Origin: Chitinophagaceae bacterium
GTDB lineage: Bacteria > Bacteroidota > Bacteroidia > Chitinophagales > Chitinophagaceae
Assembly (NCBI GenBank): GCA_023251255.1
Contig: JAHEZD010000002.1
Span: forward strand, 62,001 to 126,000
Length of the DNA stretch: 64,000 bases
Direction: 5' to 3'
Each line of letters opens with the position of its first letter. The stretch's first letter is position 1. Positions 1 through 8,578 of this stretch are shown here, piece by piece. The translations under genes were made by a program, and so were the position numbers. Under the pieces are notes generated by a model. It ran no database searches. It was given only the letters and a program-made list of their open reading frames with translations, and was not told where the DNA came from.

Positions 1-566
1 GAAATGTGTTTTAAACGGAATCTCCATCTAAAATTGCTTCGGCAGGCTCAGCCTGACATTCACTTTGGCTTTTAGATAAACCCTAGGTTGTATGTATTGG
101 CCGGCGGAACCCCAGTCGGATGAGATAGGAACCCTGACGATGGTTCGGGATTGGCCAGCCGTTGATAAAAGGGGGATACTTGCCGGAAAAATCTCCGTTC
201 GGTGGTCTCCCTCCTTGATAATGCTTCCGTACAAATCAGTTTAACAAGAAAACTTATGGGTAAAATTACTGAACCGTAATAGTATTTTCCATTACGCAAA
301 CGATATCGGCAACGATTGCAATAAAAAAAACATAAAGGGGCTTGCAAAAAAAGCCACCACTTTCTACTTTGTTGTCAACGATTGTTTGCATCCTGTTTAT
401 GGACCAATAACTTCTCCTGTTTGCTAACAGGTCAGTAAGTTGATTCTTCTATAATTGAGTTGCAATACATCTTCCCGCACGCACCCCGCTTTGTTCCTGT
501 TAAGAAGTAAATGGCATTCAACTAATGCCACTAGGCCATGTATTGTATAACCTAAAATAAAACACA
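1..566. other. Intergenic region upstream of the pectate lyase
   Basis: I see no convincing gene here. Bases 38-62 resemble one arm of the dispersed palindromic element found complete near 10.4 and 14.5 kb. Bases 131-165 resemble the short hairpin repeat found near 3.1, 53.4, 53.7 and 54.3 kb. A possible promoter is TTG at 342-344, a 20-base spacer and TACTTTG at 365-371, close to the Bacteroidota -33/-7 pattern. It would give a leader of nearly 190 bases before the pectate lyase start. Confidence 0.5.
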
Positions 567-2984
567 ATGAAACAAACACGACAACGATTATTTGCCATTT
601 GCCTCATGCTTTCTTCTTGCTTTATTACAGCAGTATCACAGGGCCAATGCTCCCTAGTAGGATGGGCCAGCCAAAATGGGGGCGTAACAGGTGGAGGCAC
701 GGCAACACCAACGGTTGTAAGCAATTACACCGATTTCAAGAATGCAGTTACTTCTACCACTGTAAAAGTGGTTTACGTTTCAGGAACCATTACCGTTCCT
801 GCTGCTGGCAGGATCAGTTTCCAGGACCAAACTGGCAAGACCATTTACGGAATGCCGGGTGCAAGGCTGGTTTCCAGCGACCTTACAGCTTCTGGTTCGG
901 GCATACTCTATGTGAAACGATGTACAAATATCATTATCAGGAACCTGACGTTTGAAGGCCCAGGGGCCTATGATACGGATGGCAATGATAATATGACCAT
1001 TGATGACTGTACGAATATCTGGGTGGACCATTGCGATTTTCAGGATGCAGTGGATGGCAACTTGGACATCAAGAACCAAACGGATTATGTATCCATTACT
1101 TGGTGCAGGTTTATTTATTTGAAACCACCTATTCCAGGAGGTTCCGGTGGTGCCGATGACCATAGGTTTTCCAATTTGTTTGGTTCAAGTGATGGAGCTA
1201 CGAGTGATAGGGGCAAACTACGTATCACCATGGCCAATTGCTGGTGGGCACAGGGATGCAAGGAACGTATGCCAAGGGTAAGGTTTGGTAAAGTGCATAT
1301 TGTAAACGACTATTTCAGTTGCACGGGCAACAACCATTGCATTCGTGCAGGATTTGAAGCAGACCTGCGTGTGGAGAGCAATTATTTTGATGGTGTGAAC
1401 CTGCCCATTGACCTCTTCAATAACGACTTCACAGCAGTGAGCTCATTGAACAATACATTTGTGGGCACCAGTGGAAATACTGCTGGCAGTGGCACTGCTT
1501 TTACACCTCCCTATTCCATGACCATTACACCTTCAGCCAATGTAAAAGCACTGGTAATGGCCAGTGCTGGTGCCACATTAAGCAGTCCTGACTGCGGGGG
1601 CACTACCACTTTTACATTGACCACAGCAGCATCGCCCACAGCAGGGGGCTCGGTATCTGGTGGGGGTTCCTATTCATCAGGTTCCACTGCAACTGTTACT
1701 GCCACACCAGCATCTGGTTATACATTCACCGGGTGGAGTGGTGCAGCTTCCGGAACAACAAACCCCATTACCATTACCATGGATGCGAACAAATCAGTGA
1801 CTGCTAATTTCACAGCAGTTACGACGTTTACATTAACCACCACAGCATCGCCCACAGCAGGTGGTTCTGTAAGTGGTGGCGGCACTTATGCATCAGGTTC
1901 CAATGCTACGGTTACCGCAACAGCTAATTCTGGCTACACATTTACAGGATGGAGTGGGGCAGCAACAGGCACAACCAATCCTATCACCATTGCCATGACG
2001 GCCAACAAATCAGTGACGGCCACTTTCACTGCAAACGCTACCACTTTTACATTGACCACAGCAGCATCCCCAACTGCAGGAGGGGCTGTATCGGGAGGAG
2101 GTTCCTATGCATCGGGTGCCAGTGCCACTGTTACTGCAACAGCCAATTCGGGTTATACATTCACGGGATGGAGCGGTGCAGCAACGGGCACTACCAATCC
2201 AATATCCATTACCATGGATGCCAACAAATCAGTGACCGCTAACTTCCAGGCAAGTGGTGGAAGCTCTACCATACGCATTGAAGATGATGCCACTGCCACA
2301 ACGGGTTTATGCCTGGTTGAAGGTTCCATCAGCAGCAATAGTGGGGCAAGCAATAGCAAGGTCATTAACCTTACCAATTCAACTGCCAAGGGAGTTAACT
2401 GGAAAGTGAACACACCATCCGCTGGTTCCTATACCTTGGTTTGGCGTTATGTAAACAGTAGCACCAGCAATACTTATACGATGAAGTTGATCGTGAATGG
2501 CGTTACCATCAACAGTGCACAGCCATTCCCCAAAACAAGCAGCAGCACTACATTTGCTACTTCCACTGCAACCGTTAGTTTGTTAAGTGGCGGCAATACC
2601 ATCCGTTTGGAATCTGTGGCTTCGAATGCCACGGCGGATATTGACTGGATAGAAATTACTGGTACGAGCCCCACTGCTGGTGATTGCAATGCAGCTAAAT
2701 TAAGTCCATCATTGGTGCCCATTGCTGCACAGGAAAAAATAGGCGTGTATCCAAATCCTTCCAAGGGAGTGGCCAATGTGGGTTTCTATTTATTGGAGGC
2801 GGACAATGTAAGCATCAGTATCATCAATGCAGAAGGCAAAACGGTGCTTAGCCAAACTGGCCAACTGCAAGCTGGCTATCAGGTAAAGGCATTGAACCTG
2901 CAGGGCAAGCAAGCAGGTTTCTATACCGTGATTGTTAGCGGCAGGAAGAAACAGCCAGAAACTTTCAAGTTAATTATTGAATAG
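567..2984 (+). CDS. Secreted pectate lyase (PL1-like) with InlB-type repeats, carbohydrate-binding module and T9SS sorting domain
   Basis: An 805-residue exported polysaccharide lyase, expected to cleave pectate by beta-elimination. A signal peptide covers about residues 1-26. Residues 27-345 form the parallel beta-helix catalytic domain, with the PL1 motif WVDHCDF and the catalytic-type ERMPRVR (RxPxxR). Residues 348-565 are three near-identical units of 72-73 residues with a YTFTGWSG core, matching the divergent InlB B-repeat family. A CBM35/CBM6-like module follows (about 568-700), and the last 80 residues, beginning IGVYPNPSKG and ending FKLIIE, are a type A type IX secretion sorting domain. 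The protein should be secreted across the outer membrane and cell-attached or released. It stands alone, followed by a strong terminator. Substrate specificity is inferred from the family. Confidence 0.92.
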   Translation: MKQTRQRLFAICLMLSSCFITAVSQGQCSLVGWASQNGGVTGGGTATPTVVSNYTDFKNAVTSTTVKVVYVSGTITVPAAGRISFQDQTGKTIYGMPGARLVSSDLTASGSGILYVKRCTNIIIRNLTFEGPGAYDTDGNDNMTIDDCTNIWVDHCDFQDAVDGNLDIKNQTDYVSITWCRFIYLKPPIPGGSGGADDHRFSNLFGSSDGATSDRGKLRITMANCWWAQGCKERMPRVRFGKVHIVNDYFSCTGNNHCIRAGFEADLRVESNYFDGVNLPIDLFNNDFTAVSSLNNTFVGTSGNTAGSGTAFTPPYSMTITPSANVKALVMASAGATLSSPDCGGTTTFTLTTAASPTAGGSVSGGGSYSSGSTATVTATPASGYTFTGWSGAASGTTNPITITMDANKSVTANFTAVTTFTLTTTASPTAGGSVSGGGTYASGSNATVTATANSGYTFTGWSGAATGTTNPITIAMTANKSVTATFTANATTFTLTTAASPTAGGAVSGGGSYASGASATVTATANSGYTFTGWSGAATGTTNPISITMDANKSVTANFQASGGSSTIRIEDDATATTGLCLVEGSISSNSGASNSKVINLTNSTAKGVNWKVNTPSAGSYTLVWRYVNSSTSNTYTMKLIVNGVTINSAQPFPKTSSSTTFATSTATVSLLSGGNTIRLESVASNATADIDWIEITGTSPTAGDCNAAKLSPSLVPIAAQEKIGVYPNPSKGVANVGFYLLEADNVSISIINAEGKTVLSQTGQLQAGYQVKALNLQGKQAGFYTVIVSGRKKQPETFKLIIE
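1608..2258 (+). repeat. Three tandem coding repeats of 216-219 bp in the pectate lyase
   Basis: Three direct repeats begin at 1608, 1824 and 2043. Each encodes TFTLTT.ASPTAGG followed by YTFTGWSG and ending NKSVTA.F. The DNA copies are highly similar, so unit number could change by recombination. They probably act as a spacer or wall-binding stalk between the catalytic domain and the carbohydrate-binding module. Confidence 0.9.
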
Positions 2985-3003
2985 AATGTTTTCCCTGTCA
3001 TGA

Positions 3004-3036
3004 GAAAAGGCTGCCGCTATAAGCGGCAGCCTTTTC
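3004..3036 (+). terminator. Rho-independent terminator after the pectate lyase
   Basis: A perfect 15-bp stem (3004-3018 with 3022-3036) has a three-base loop and ends in a T-rich tract. It lies 20 bases past the stop codon. Confidence 0.9.
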
Positions 3037-3079
3037 TTTTTAAAGCGGGTTGGGAAGTGGCTAATGGGATGATTATTGA

Positions 3080-3116
3080 AACCCTGACGACGGTTTTGAC
3101 CTCGTCAGCGGTTATG
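3080..3116. repeat. Dispersed short hairpin repeat (family A)
   Basis: An imperfect inverted repeat starting AACCCTGACGACGG and ending CGTCAGCGGTT. Related copies lie at 131-165, 53428-53460, 53661-53700, 54238-54276 and 54319-54355, always between genes. Confidence 0.65.
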
Positions 3117-3520
3117 GATCAGGTGACCTCGCTGCTGTAGAAAAAATAAGGTTGCCCGATTCATATCAATCATTAAGTGCTAGGAATATGAACGGATTTC
3201 GTTAGCTCCGCCGGACCTATGATTGAATGGGACTGGGCTCCCTGTTTTAAAGGGGATGGTTTGGCTGGGGAGTGGATTAGGCTGGCTGTTCCTTCGGAAC
3301 ATCTTATGGGTAGAGAAATTATTGGCAAATGTATACAGCGTTCCGTAGGAACGCTTTGTGCTAAAACATTTGCAGAAGATGCTGTATTTGTATCGCCCAA
3401 ATTTTTGAATAAGGCTTATTAATAGGAGATTGATTTAAGCTAAATGTTCCTGTTGTATTGACAGCAATTTGTAGTAAAGTTTGTAATAGCATCAGTTTTC
3501 TTTTTAATCAAGTACATCAT

Positions 3521-3628
3521 TCTTGGTACTTCAATGCCCAACATGCCAATCCATTTTTTTGATAATACATGCACTCAAGCAGGCCAACTGCAAACGCAAT
3601 CTTTTCTTTCCCCACTCCCACATTGTCA
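3521..3628 (-). pseudogene. Decayed duplicate of the argS 3' end
   Basis: Aligned by eye, bases 3521-3628 match the last part of argS (5621-5728) at roughly three quarters identity, with at least one single-base indel, in the same orientation. TTCAATGCCCAACA and GCAAACGCA are shared exactly. In one frame the minus strand still reads RLRLQLACLSACIIKK, against the argS tail TLRLQLANLTAQVIKKGMG, and then drifts out of frame. Similarity ends abruptly on both sides. The fragment lies 2.1 kb from argS, with the DedA-like and glycosyltransferase genes between the two copies. Confidence 0.8.
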
Positions 3629-3697
3629 TCGGTTAGTTAATATTGGGGTAATACTACTGTGCTTACTTTACGTGTAAACATGCACAAATAAGGCACA

Positions 3698-4279
3698 TTG
3701 GAAAGTATTGTTCATTTATTGTCCCAATACAAATATTTGCTGCTGCTGCCCTTGGCAATAGTGGAAGGACCAATTATTGCCATCATTGCTGGCTTCCTCT
3801 GCGCCAATAAACTGCTGAACCCGGCCATTACTTATCCAGTTATTGTCATGGGCGATTTAATAGGGGATTCAATCTGCTATTTATTGGGCCGTGTGGGTGT
3901 ACCGACATGGGTAAAGTGGATAGCTGGGAAATTGGGCATCAGGAAAGAAAAGATAGACCTTGTAAGGCAGTATTTCAATACCAATCCTGTGAAGACCATA
4001 TCCCTGTCCAAAATAACATTGGGTATCGGCGTGGCCGGTATTTACTTGGCGGGCAATGCAAGGATACCCTATCAGCGGTTCATAAAAGTTTGTTTGGTCA
4101 CTTCTGCATTGCAATATGTTTTTTACTTGACCATCGGTGTGCTGTTTGGCAGTGCCTATCAGCGTATCAGCAACTACCTGGACATGGCAACGGCGGCAAT
4201 CATTGTAGCCGTGATAGCTATTGTACTTGTGGTGGTCATCAAATCAAAAATAAATCCATCACTTTCAAAACGCATATAA
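3698..4279 (+). CDS. DedA-family (SNARE-associated-like) integral membrane protein
   Basis: A 193-residue inner-membrane protein with several hydrophobic helices. The N-terminal stretch VEGPIIAIIAGFL and GDLIGDSICYLLGR fit the DedA family: the E-G-P turn, the re-entrant helix and the G-D..G...Y.LGR motif. DedA proteins are linked to lipid flipping and proton-motive-force-dependent envelope homeostasis. The start appears to be TTG, since the only upstream ATG (at 3680) runs into a stop after three codons and the next in-frame ATG would delete the first helices. It is followed 23 bases later by a glycosyltransferase gene, probably in one operon, so a shared role in envelope lipid metabolism is an inference. 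Confidence 0.85.
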   Translation: MESIVHLLSQYKYLLLLPLAIVEGPIIAIIAGFLCANKLLNPAITYPVIVMGDLIGDSICYLLGRVGVPTWVKWIAGKLGIRKEKIDLVRQYFNTNPVKTISLSKITLGIGVAGIYLAGNARIPYQRFIKVCLVTSALQYVFYLTIGVLFGSAYQRISNYLDMATAAIIVAVIAIVLVVVIKSKINPSLSKRI

Positions 4280-4302
4280 TTTTTTCAACTAAAAATAATG
4301 CC

Positions 4303-5469
4303 ATGAAAATATTGTTTGTATCCGATACGTACTACCCCCATATCAATGGAGTGTACTATTTTGTGTGCAGGGTAGGTCCCATGCTGCAGCGCAAGGGACA
4401 CCAAGTAGCTGTGATAGCCCCTTCGCCCACAGCGGCCAGCACCCTGAAAAAGGTAGATGACCTGGATGTGTACGGGTTGCCTTCGGTATCCACCATTTTG
4501 TATCCTTTGATACGTGTACCCTTTCCTATTATGATAAGGGCCAGGGTAAGGAAACTGATACAGGACTTCCAACCGGATGTAATACATGTACAGGACCATT
4601 TCCTGATCAGCAAAACAGTGATTGAAGTAAACAGGGCATTCAATATTCCCATCATTGCCACCAATCATTTCATGCCGGAAAACATCACGGTGCTGGTAAA
4701 GGGGCACAAATGGAAGCAGCAATTGGAAAAGTTTTTATGGAAGGAATTTGCCAAAGTGTACAATCAAGTGAAACTCGTAACCACACCTACGGAGACGGGG
4801 GTGGGCATTATGCGTCCACACTTGAAGGAAGGGGTGGAAACCATGGCCATATCCAGCGGGATTGACCTGCAACTTTTTTCACCCGAAGGGGATACCAGCA
4901 CTGTAAGGGAAAAATACAAAATCCCTCATAAACCTGTTTTATTGTATGTGGGCAGGTTGGACCCCGAAAAGCGCATAGACGAAATACTGCATGCCGTGGC
5001 CATTGCCGCAAAAACCGTGGACTTCACCTTTTTGGTAGTGGGCAAGGGCACCAAGAAGGCGGAGCTGGAAGCATTGGCCAAAAGCCTGGGCATTGAGTCG
5101 CAGGCAATCTTTACGGGGTTTGTGCCGGACGAGGACCTTCCTTTTATATACAAGCTGGCCCGTTGCTTCATCATTGCCAGCATTGCCGAACTGTTGAGCC
5201 TGGTAACCCTGCAGGCCATGGCATCCGGTCTGCCCATTATAGCTGTTAAGGCGGGTGCTTTGGTGGAACTGGTACGGGGCAATGGCTACCTTTACCATGA
5301 AGGGGATATCGAAGCCATGGTAAGCGCTATTGAAGAAATAACCACCAATGATATTATATATCAGGGCATGCGTATCAAAAGCCTTGAGATAGTGCAGCAG
5401 CATAGTATTGAAAGAACACTGGCCACTTTTGAGCACCTGTACCAATCCAAAGTTGCAAAAGTAGCGTGA
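4303..5469 (+). CDS. GT4-family glycosyltransferase, possibly lipid-directed
   Basis: A 388-residue GT-B enzyme with N-terminal MKILFVSDTYYPHINGV and a C-terminal donor-binding domain containing LLYVGRLDPEKRID and MASGLP. This arrangement resembles diacylglycerol or phosphatidylinositol glycosyltransferases of family GT4. The usual E-x7-E donor motif is altered: Glu296 is present but the second position is Gln304. I chose the ATG at 4303 because the frame upstream of it overlaps the DedA gene and encodes no GT-like sequence. It follows the DedA-like gene by 23 bases. Its exact sugar and acceptor cannot be told from sequence. Confidence 0.85.
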   Translation: MKILFVSDTYYPHINGVYYFVCRVGPMLQRKGHQVAVIAPSPTAASTLKKVDDLDVYGLPSVSTILYPLIRVPFPIMIRARVRKLIQDFQPDVIHVQDHFLISKTVIEVNRAFNIPIIATNHFMPENITVLVKGHKWKQQLEKFLWKEFAKVYNQVKLVTTPTETGVGIMRPHLKEGVETMAISSGIDLQLFSPEGDTSTVREKYKIPHKPVLLYVGRLDPEKRIDEILHAVAIAAKTVDFTFLVVGKGTKKAELEALAKSLGIESQAIFTGFVPDEDLPFIYKLARCFIIASIAELLSLVTLQAMASGLPIIAVKAGALVELVRGNGYLYHEGDIEAMVSAIEEITTNDIIYQGMRIKSLEIVQQHSIERTLATFEHLYQSKVAKVA

Positions 5470-5611
5470 GCGGGTAATCACCAGTTATCCACCATTTTAA
5501 GGGGCAATGTTACCGCAGTGTTAAGCCAATGTTACTGTAAGGTTAGTATGCACAGGCCGATGAATGTTATACACAGTTTTTCCTGTTGGCAAGGGGCTAC
5601 TGCGTTGTTTA

Positions 5612-7420
5612 TTACATCCGCTCCGGCACTTCAATGCCCAACAGGCCCATCCCTTTTTTGATGACCTGCGCAGTCAAGTTGGCCAATTGCAAACGCAGGG
5701 TTTTCTTTTCCTCACTTTCCGCATTGGCTATGGAATGCTGGCTATAGAACGAGTTGAACGCCTGCGCCAGGTTGAACACATAAATAGCAATCTTACTGGG
5801 ATCATGTTCAGTAGCCGCTTCATCAATCACCGTGGGAAACAGTTCCAATTGAACAGACAGGTCTTTTTCCAGTTTGAGCAGCGTGCTTTCTCCTTCCGCC
5901 CTAAGCCCTTCGCCCTCCGCCCTAAGCCCTTCTCCCACCTTCCTCAAAATACTCTTGATCCTTGCATGGGTGTACTGCACAAAAGGCCCAGTGAAGCCAT
6001 GTATGTCTATACTTTCTTCTGGATTGAAGATCATTTTCTTTTTCGGGTCCACCCTCAGCAGGAAGAATTTCAATCCGCCCAGGCCAATGGTCTTGTACAA
6101 TTGTTCCAGTTCACCTGCTTCAAACTCCTTGATCTTGCCTGTTTCCTCCAATTTTTTCAAGGTGGTTTCCTTGGCTACTTTGACCATCTCTTCCACCAAA
6201 TCATCCGCATCCACCACAGTGCCTTCACGGCTCTTCATTTTACCTGTTGGCAGTTCCACCATGCCGTAGCTTAAATGGTAGATGCCATCAGCAGAAGGCA
6301 GGCCCAATTTCTGGCAGATCAGTTTCAGCACTTTCATGTGGTAGTTCTGCTCGTCACCAATCACGTAGATGCTTTCATTGGCATGGTACTCATTGTAGCG
6401 CTGCTCTGCAAGGCCAATATCCTGCGTGATGTACACGGATGTACCATCCTTGCGCATCACCACTTTTTCATCCAGCCCATCAGCAGTTAGGTCAATCCAA
6501 ACACTGCCGTCTTCCTTTTTGTAGAACACATTTTTTGTGAGGCCCTTCTGCACAATATCCTTCCCCAATAAATAGGTATTGCTTTCATAATAAACCTTAT
6601 CAAAATCGGAGCCGATGGTTTTGTACGTAGCATCAAAACCTTCGTACACCCAACTGTTCATGGTTCTCCAAAGTTCCATCACTTCAGGCTTACCGGCTTC
6701 CCAGTCCACCAGCATCTGCTGCGTGGCTTTCATAATGGGTGCTTCTTTTTCCGCTAGCTCCGGCGCTAGGCCCTCAGCTTTTAGCGTTTCAATTTGCCTC
6801 TTCAGCTCATCATTGAATTGCACGTAGTAATCGCCCACAAAATGGTCGCCCTTGGTATGCGTGCTGGCAGGTGTGGCACCGTTGGCAAAGAGTTGCCACG
6901 CAATCATGCTCTTGCATATATGTATGCCCCGATCGTTCACAATGCAGGTCTTCACAATATCATTGCCATTGGCCCTTAAAATGGCTGCGGTGCTCCATCC
7001 CAAAAAATTGTTGCGCAAATGGCCCAGGTGCAGCGGCTTGTTGGTGTTGGGGGAGGAGTACTCCACCATTACTTTCCTGCCATTACAAATATGGTCGCCA
7101 TAAGTCCCGTTGTTGGATGCCTGTTCCACAAAATCCAGCCAATAGGCATCGGTTACCACCAGGTTCAGGAAACCCTTGATTACATTGAACGAAGCAAATA
7201 GGCCCGCATGGTGGCTGGTGAGGTACCCGCCCAGTTCACTGCCCAATGCATCGGGCGATTTTTTCAACTGCTTCACAAAGGCAAACAGCACCACGGTATA
7301 GTCCCCTTCAAATTCCGGCTTGGTGGCGTTCACCAGAATGGCTGATGGTTCCATTGCCACACCGTACAAATGGTTAATGGCCTTTGCTGCTGCTGCTTTT
7401 ATCTGTGCTACAATACTCAT
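5612..7420 (-). CDS. argS: Arginyl-tRNA synthetase
   Basis: A 602-residue class I aminoacyl-tRNA synthetase that charges tRNA-Arg with arginine. It has the N-terminal additional domain, SSPNTNKPLHLGHLRNN (HIGH signature at residues 131-134), a KMSKS-type loop reading GKMKSREGT, and a DALR anticodon-binding domain ending LGIEVPERM. Between the catalytic core and the DALR domain there is a tandem heptad GEGLRAE GEGLRAE GES (about residues 494-510) of low complexity that looks inserted. It is transcribed opposite to the DedA/GT pair. An array of short inverted repeats lies about 95-215 bases upstream of its start. Confidence 0.97.
   Translation of the reverse strand: MSIVAQIKAAAAKAINHLYGVAMEPSAILVNATKPEFEGDYTVVLFAFVKQLKKSPDALGSELGGYLTSHHAGLFASFNVIKGFLNLVVTDAYWLDFVEQASNNGTYGDHICNGRKVMVEYSSPNTNKPLHLGHLRNNFLGWSTAAILRANGNDIVKTCIVNDRGIHICKSMIAWQLFANGATPASTHTKGDHFVGDYYVQFNDELKRQIETLKAEGLAPELAEKEAPIMKATQQMLVDWEAGKPEVMELWRTMNSWVYEGFDATYKTIGSDFDKVYYESNTYLLGKDIVQKGLTKNVFYKKEDGSVWIDLTADGLDEKVVMRKDGTSVYITQDIGLAEQRYNEYHANESIYVIGDEQNYHMKVLKLICQKLGLPSADGIYHLSYGMVELPTGKMKSREGTVVDADDLVEEMVKVAKETTLKKLEETGKIKEFEAGELEQLYKTIGLGGLKFFLLRVDPKKKMIFNPEESIDIHGFTGPFVQYTHARIKSILRKVGEGLRAEGEGLRAEGESTLLKLEKDLSVQLELFPTVIDEAATEHDPSKIAIYVFNLAQAFNSFYSQHSIANAESEEKKTLRLQLANLTAQVIKKGMGLLGIEVPERM
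5890..5936 (-). repeat. In-frame tandem repeat inside argS
   Basis: Two copies of a 21-base unit, plus flanking similarity, encode GEGLRAE twice. The GC-rich, repetitive wording resembles intergenic repeat words of this genome more than argS sequence, and such a stretch is not part of the conserved ArgS core. Confidence 0.6.
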
Positions 7421-7721
7421 CTTGTTTTTATTAGGAGGGCAAAAGTAGCCAATTGGGAGTTAACTAGTTAATTGCCTATAAGTTCTGCATGGGCCATTCA
7501 TGAGTGAAAAAAAATGTCCTCAAAAAAAATGTCCTCAAAAAAATGAGGACAAAAAAATGAGGACAAAATAATGCCCCATAAAATGTCCTCAAAAGAAATG
7601 TCCTCAAAAAAATGAGGACATTCAAAGTGAGGACATTTTCTTCGGAGCGTAAATTATTTTCGGAAAATGGACAAGATTGTGGGGCTTTTAAATGGTCATG
7701 CAGGGGAATGGACCGTTCATT
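7421..7721. other. Intergenic region between DUF2165 gene and argS
   Basis: Mostly occupied by the TGTCCTCA / TGAGGACA inverted-word array (7515-7635). I see no gene. The argS promoter must lie here, between the array and 7420, or inside the array. Confidence 0.6.
7515..7635. repeat. Array of eight TGTCCTCA / TGAGGACA words (array 1)
   Basis: The 8-base word TGTCCTCA (F) and its reverse complement TGAGGACA (R) occur at 7515 F, 7530 F, 7544 R, 7558 R, 7584 F, 7599 F, 7613 R and 7628 R. Words within each block are 14-15 bases apart with A-rich spacers, giving the order FFRR-FFRR around a short central segment (7566-7583). Each half can fold into a nested hairpin. A second array with the same design lies at 37260-37377. 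Confidence 0.95.
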
Positions 7722-8225
7722 TCAGTCCCTTTCTTCTAGGTGCAGCAGTACCAGCACGGCCACAATAAAACCCACAATCCTTTCAGCGCTGCCAAGCCCG
7801 TTCCATACACTGCTCTGCCACATGGCAAACCATTCGCCGCCAATTACCTCAAAGCCGAGGAACCAAATGGCGATACCTATAATCAATCCTGCAATGGACC
7901 AGTTCTTGGAAGCATGGAAAACGGCAGCGGGACTTTTCAGGTGCCTGAACAGTTCCCATGCGCCCTTGATGCAGCAGAAGGCCATCAAGGCTTCCATGAC
8001 TATCACAAAAATGTAGCTGGCATGGAAAATAAATGGACTGTTGATGCTGCGGTAATGGATATTGCTATCGGGGAAGATGGTGTCCATTTTCAGCACATGC
8101 TCCACAAAATGGTAATTGGTGTAATAATCAGTGGTATTGCCTACAACAATCAATAAAGACATTAAGCCAATAGCCGCCACGGAAACCGCCTTGGCAAAAC
8201 GGAGAAGATAAGGAGTGGTATACAT
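7722..8225 (-). CDS. DUF2165-family small integral membrane protein
   Basis: A 167-residue protein with four predicted membrane helices: near residues 12-32, 68-90, 110-130 and 140-162. The layout and motifs, such as WFLGFEVIGGEWFAMWQS, match DUF2165. Function of the family is unknown. It starts 32 bases after the PAAR gene in the same direction, so it is probably the last gene of a VgrG-PAAR-DUF2165 operon. That position is typical for an effector, immunity or accessory gene of a contractile injection system, but this is only a positional inference. Confidence 0.85.
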   Translation of the reverse strand: MYTTPYLLRFAKAVSVAAIGLMSLLIVVGNTTDYYTNYHFVEHVLKMDTIFPDSNIHYRSINSPFIFHASYIFVIVMEALMAFCCIKGAWELFRHLKSPAAVFHASKNWSIAGLIIGIAIWFLGFEVIGGEWFAMWQSSVWNGLGSAERIVGFIVAVLVLLHLEERD

Positions 8226-8257
8226 GGTACAAATTTGTGTAGTTGTTTATGGGCTGC

Positions 8258-8560
8258 CTACCCGCCAATCATTACATTGAGCGCACCCAGCAGTATTTGC
8301 CCACCGTGTGCCGTTTGGTCGCCCATCCTTGCAGCGGGCATTCCACCGATCATCACTGTGGCAGAACCTTTCACAATGCTATCGGGAGGTCCCACACAGA
8401 CCAGCATATCGCCCACCCTTGCTGCTGGCAGTCCGCCAATTAACACACTGGGCGCGCCCGGGCCTATAATGGGGCCGCCCACATGTGGAATGGGTGCAGG
8501 AACGGCTGGCGTTTGCATGGGGCATTCATGGAAGTCTGTTAGTCTTGCTGCTGGTGGCAT
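8258..8560 (-). CDS. PAAR-domain spike-tip protein
   Basis: A 100-residue protein made almost entirely of a PAAR-like fold, beginning MPPAARLTDFHECPM. Repeated GLPAARVGD and GMPAARMGD elements and a C-terminal NVMIGG form the short beta-strands of the cone. PAAR proteins cap the VgrG spike of contractile injection systems and bind a metal at the tip. It follows the vgrG gene by 18 bases in the same direction, as expected for a matched spike and tip. It carries no fused effector domain. Confidence 0.9.
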   Translation of the reverse strand: MPPAARLTDFHECPMQTPAVPAPIPHVGGPIIGPGAPSVLIGGLPAARVGDMLVCVGPPDSIVKGSATVMIGGMPAARMGDQTAHGGQILLGALNVMIGG

Positions 8561-8578
8561 ATACTATTGTTGATGTGT

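Larger units (their letters stand above)
3037..3697. other. Intergenic region with a hairpin repeat and an argS relic
   Basis: No functional gene is evident. Bases 3080-3116 hold one copy of a dispersed hairpin repeat. Bases 3521-3628 are a decayed copy of the argS 3' end, listed separately. A reading frame at 3219-3422 has no recognisable features and crosses anonymous sequence, so I do not call it. Confidence 0.6.

Noticed and set aside
3219-3422. 67-residue plus-strand frame
   Set aside because: It lies in sequence with repeats and remnants, with no ribosome site or domain; a minus-strand frame overlaps it equally well.
3907-4302. Upstream open extension of the GT4 frame
   Set aside because: It overlaps the DedA gene in another phase and has no GT-like sequence; the ATG at 4303 gives the family N-terminus.
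7515-7635. Simple transcription terminators
   Set aside because: The inverted words have A-rich interiors, occur as two nested sets, and recur with the same layout elsewhere, which a terminator would not require.
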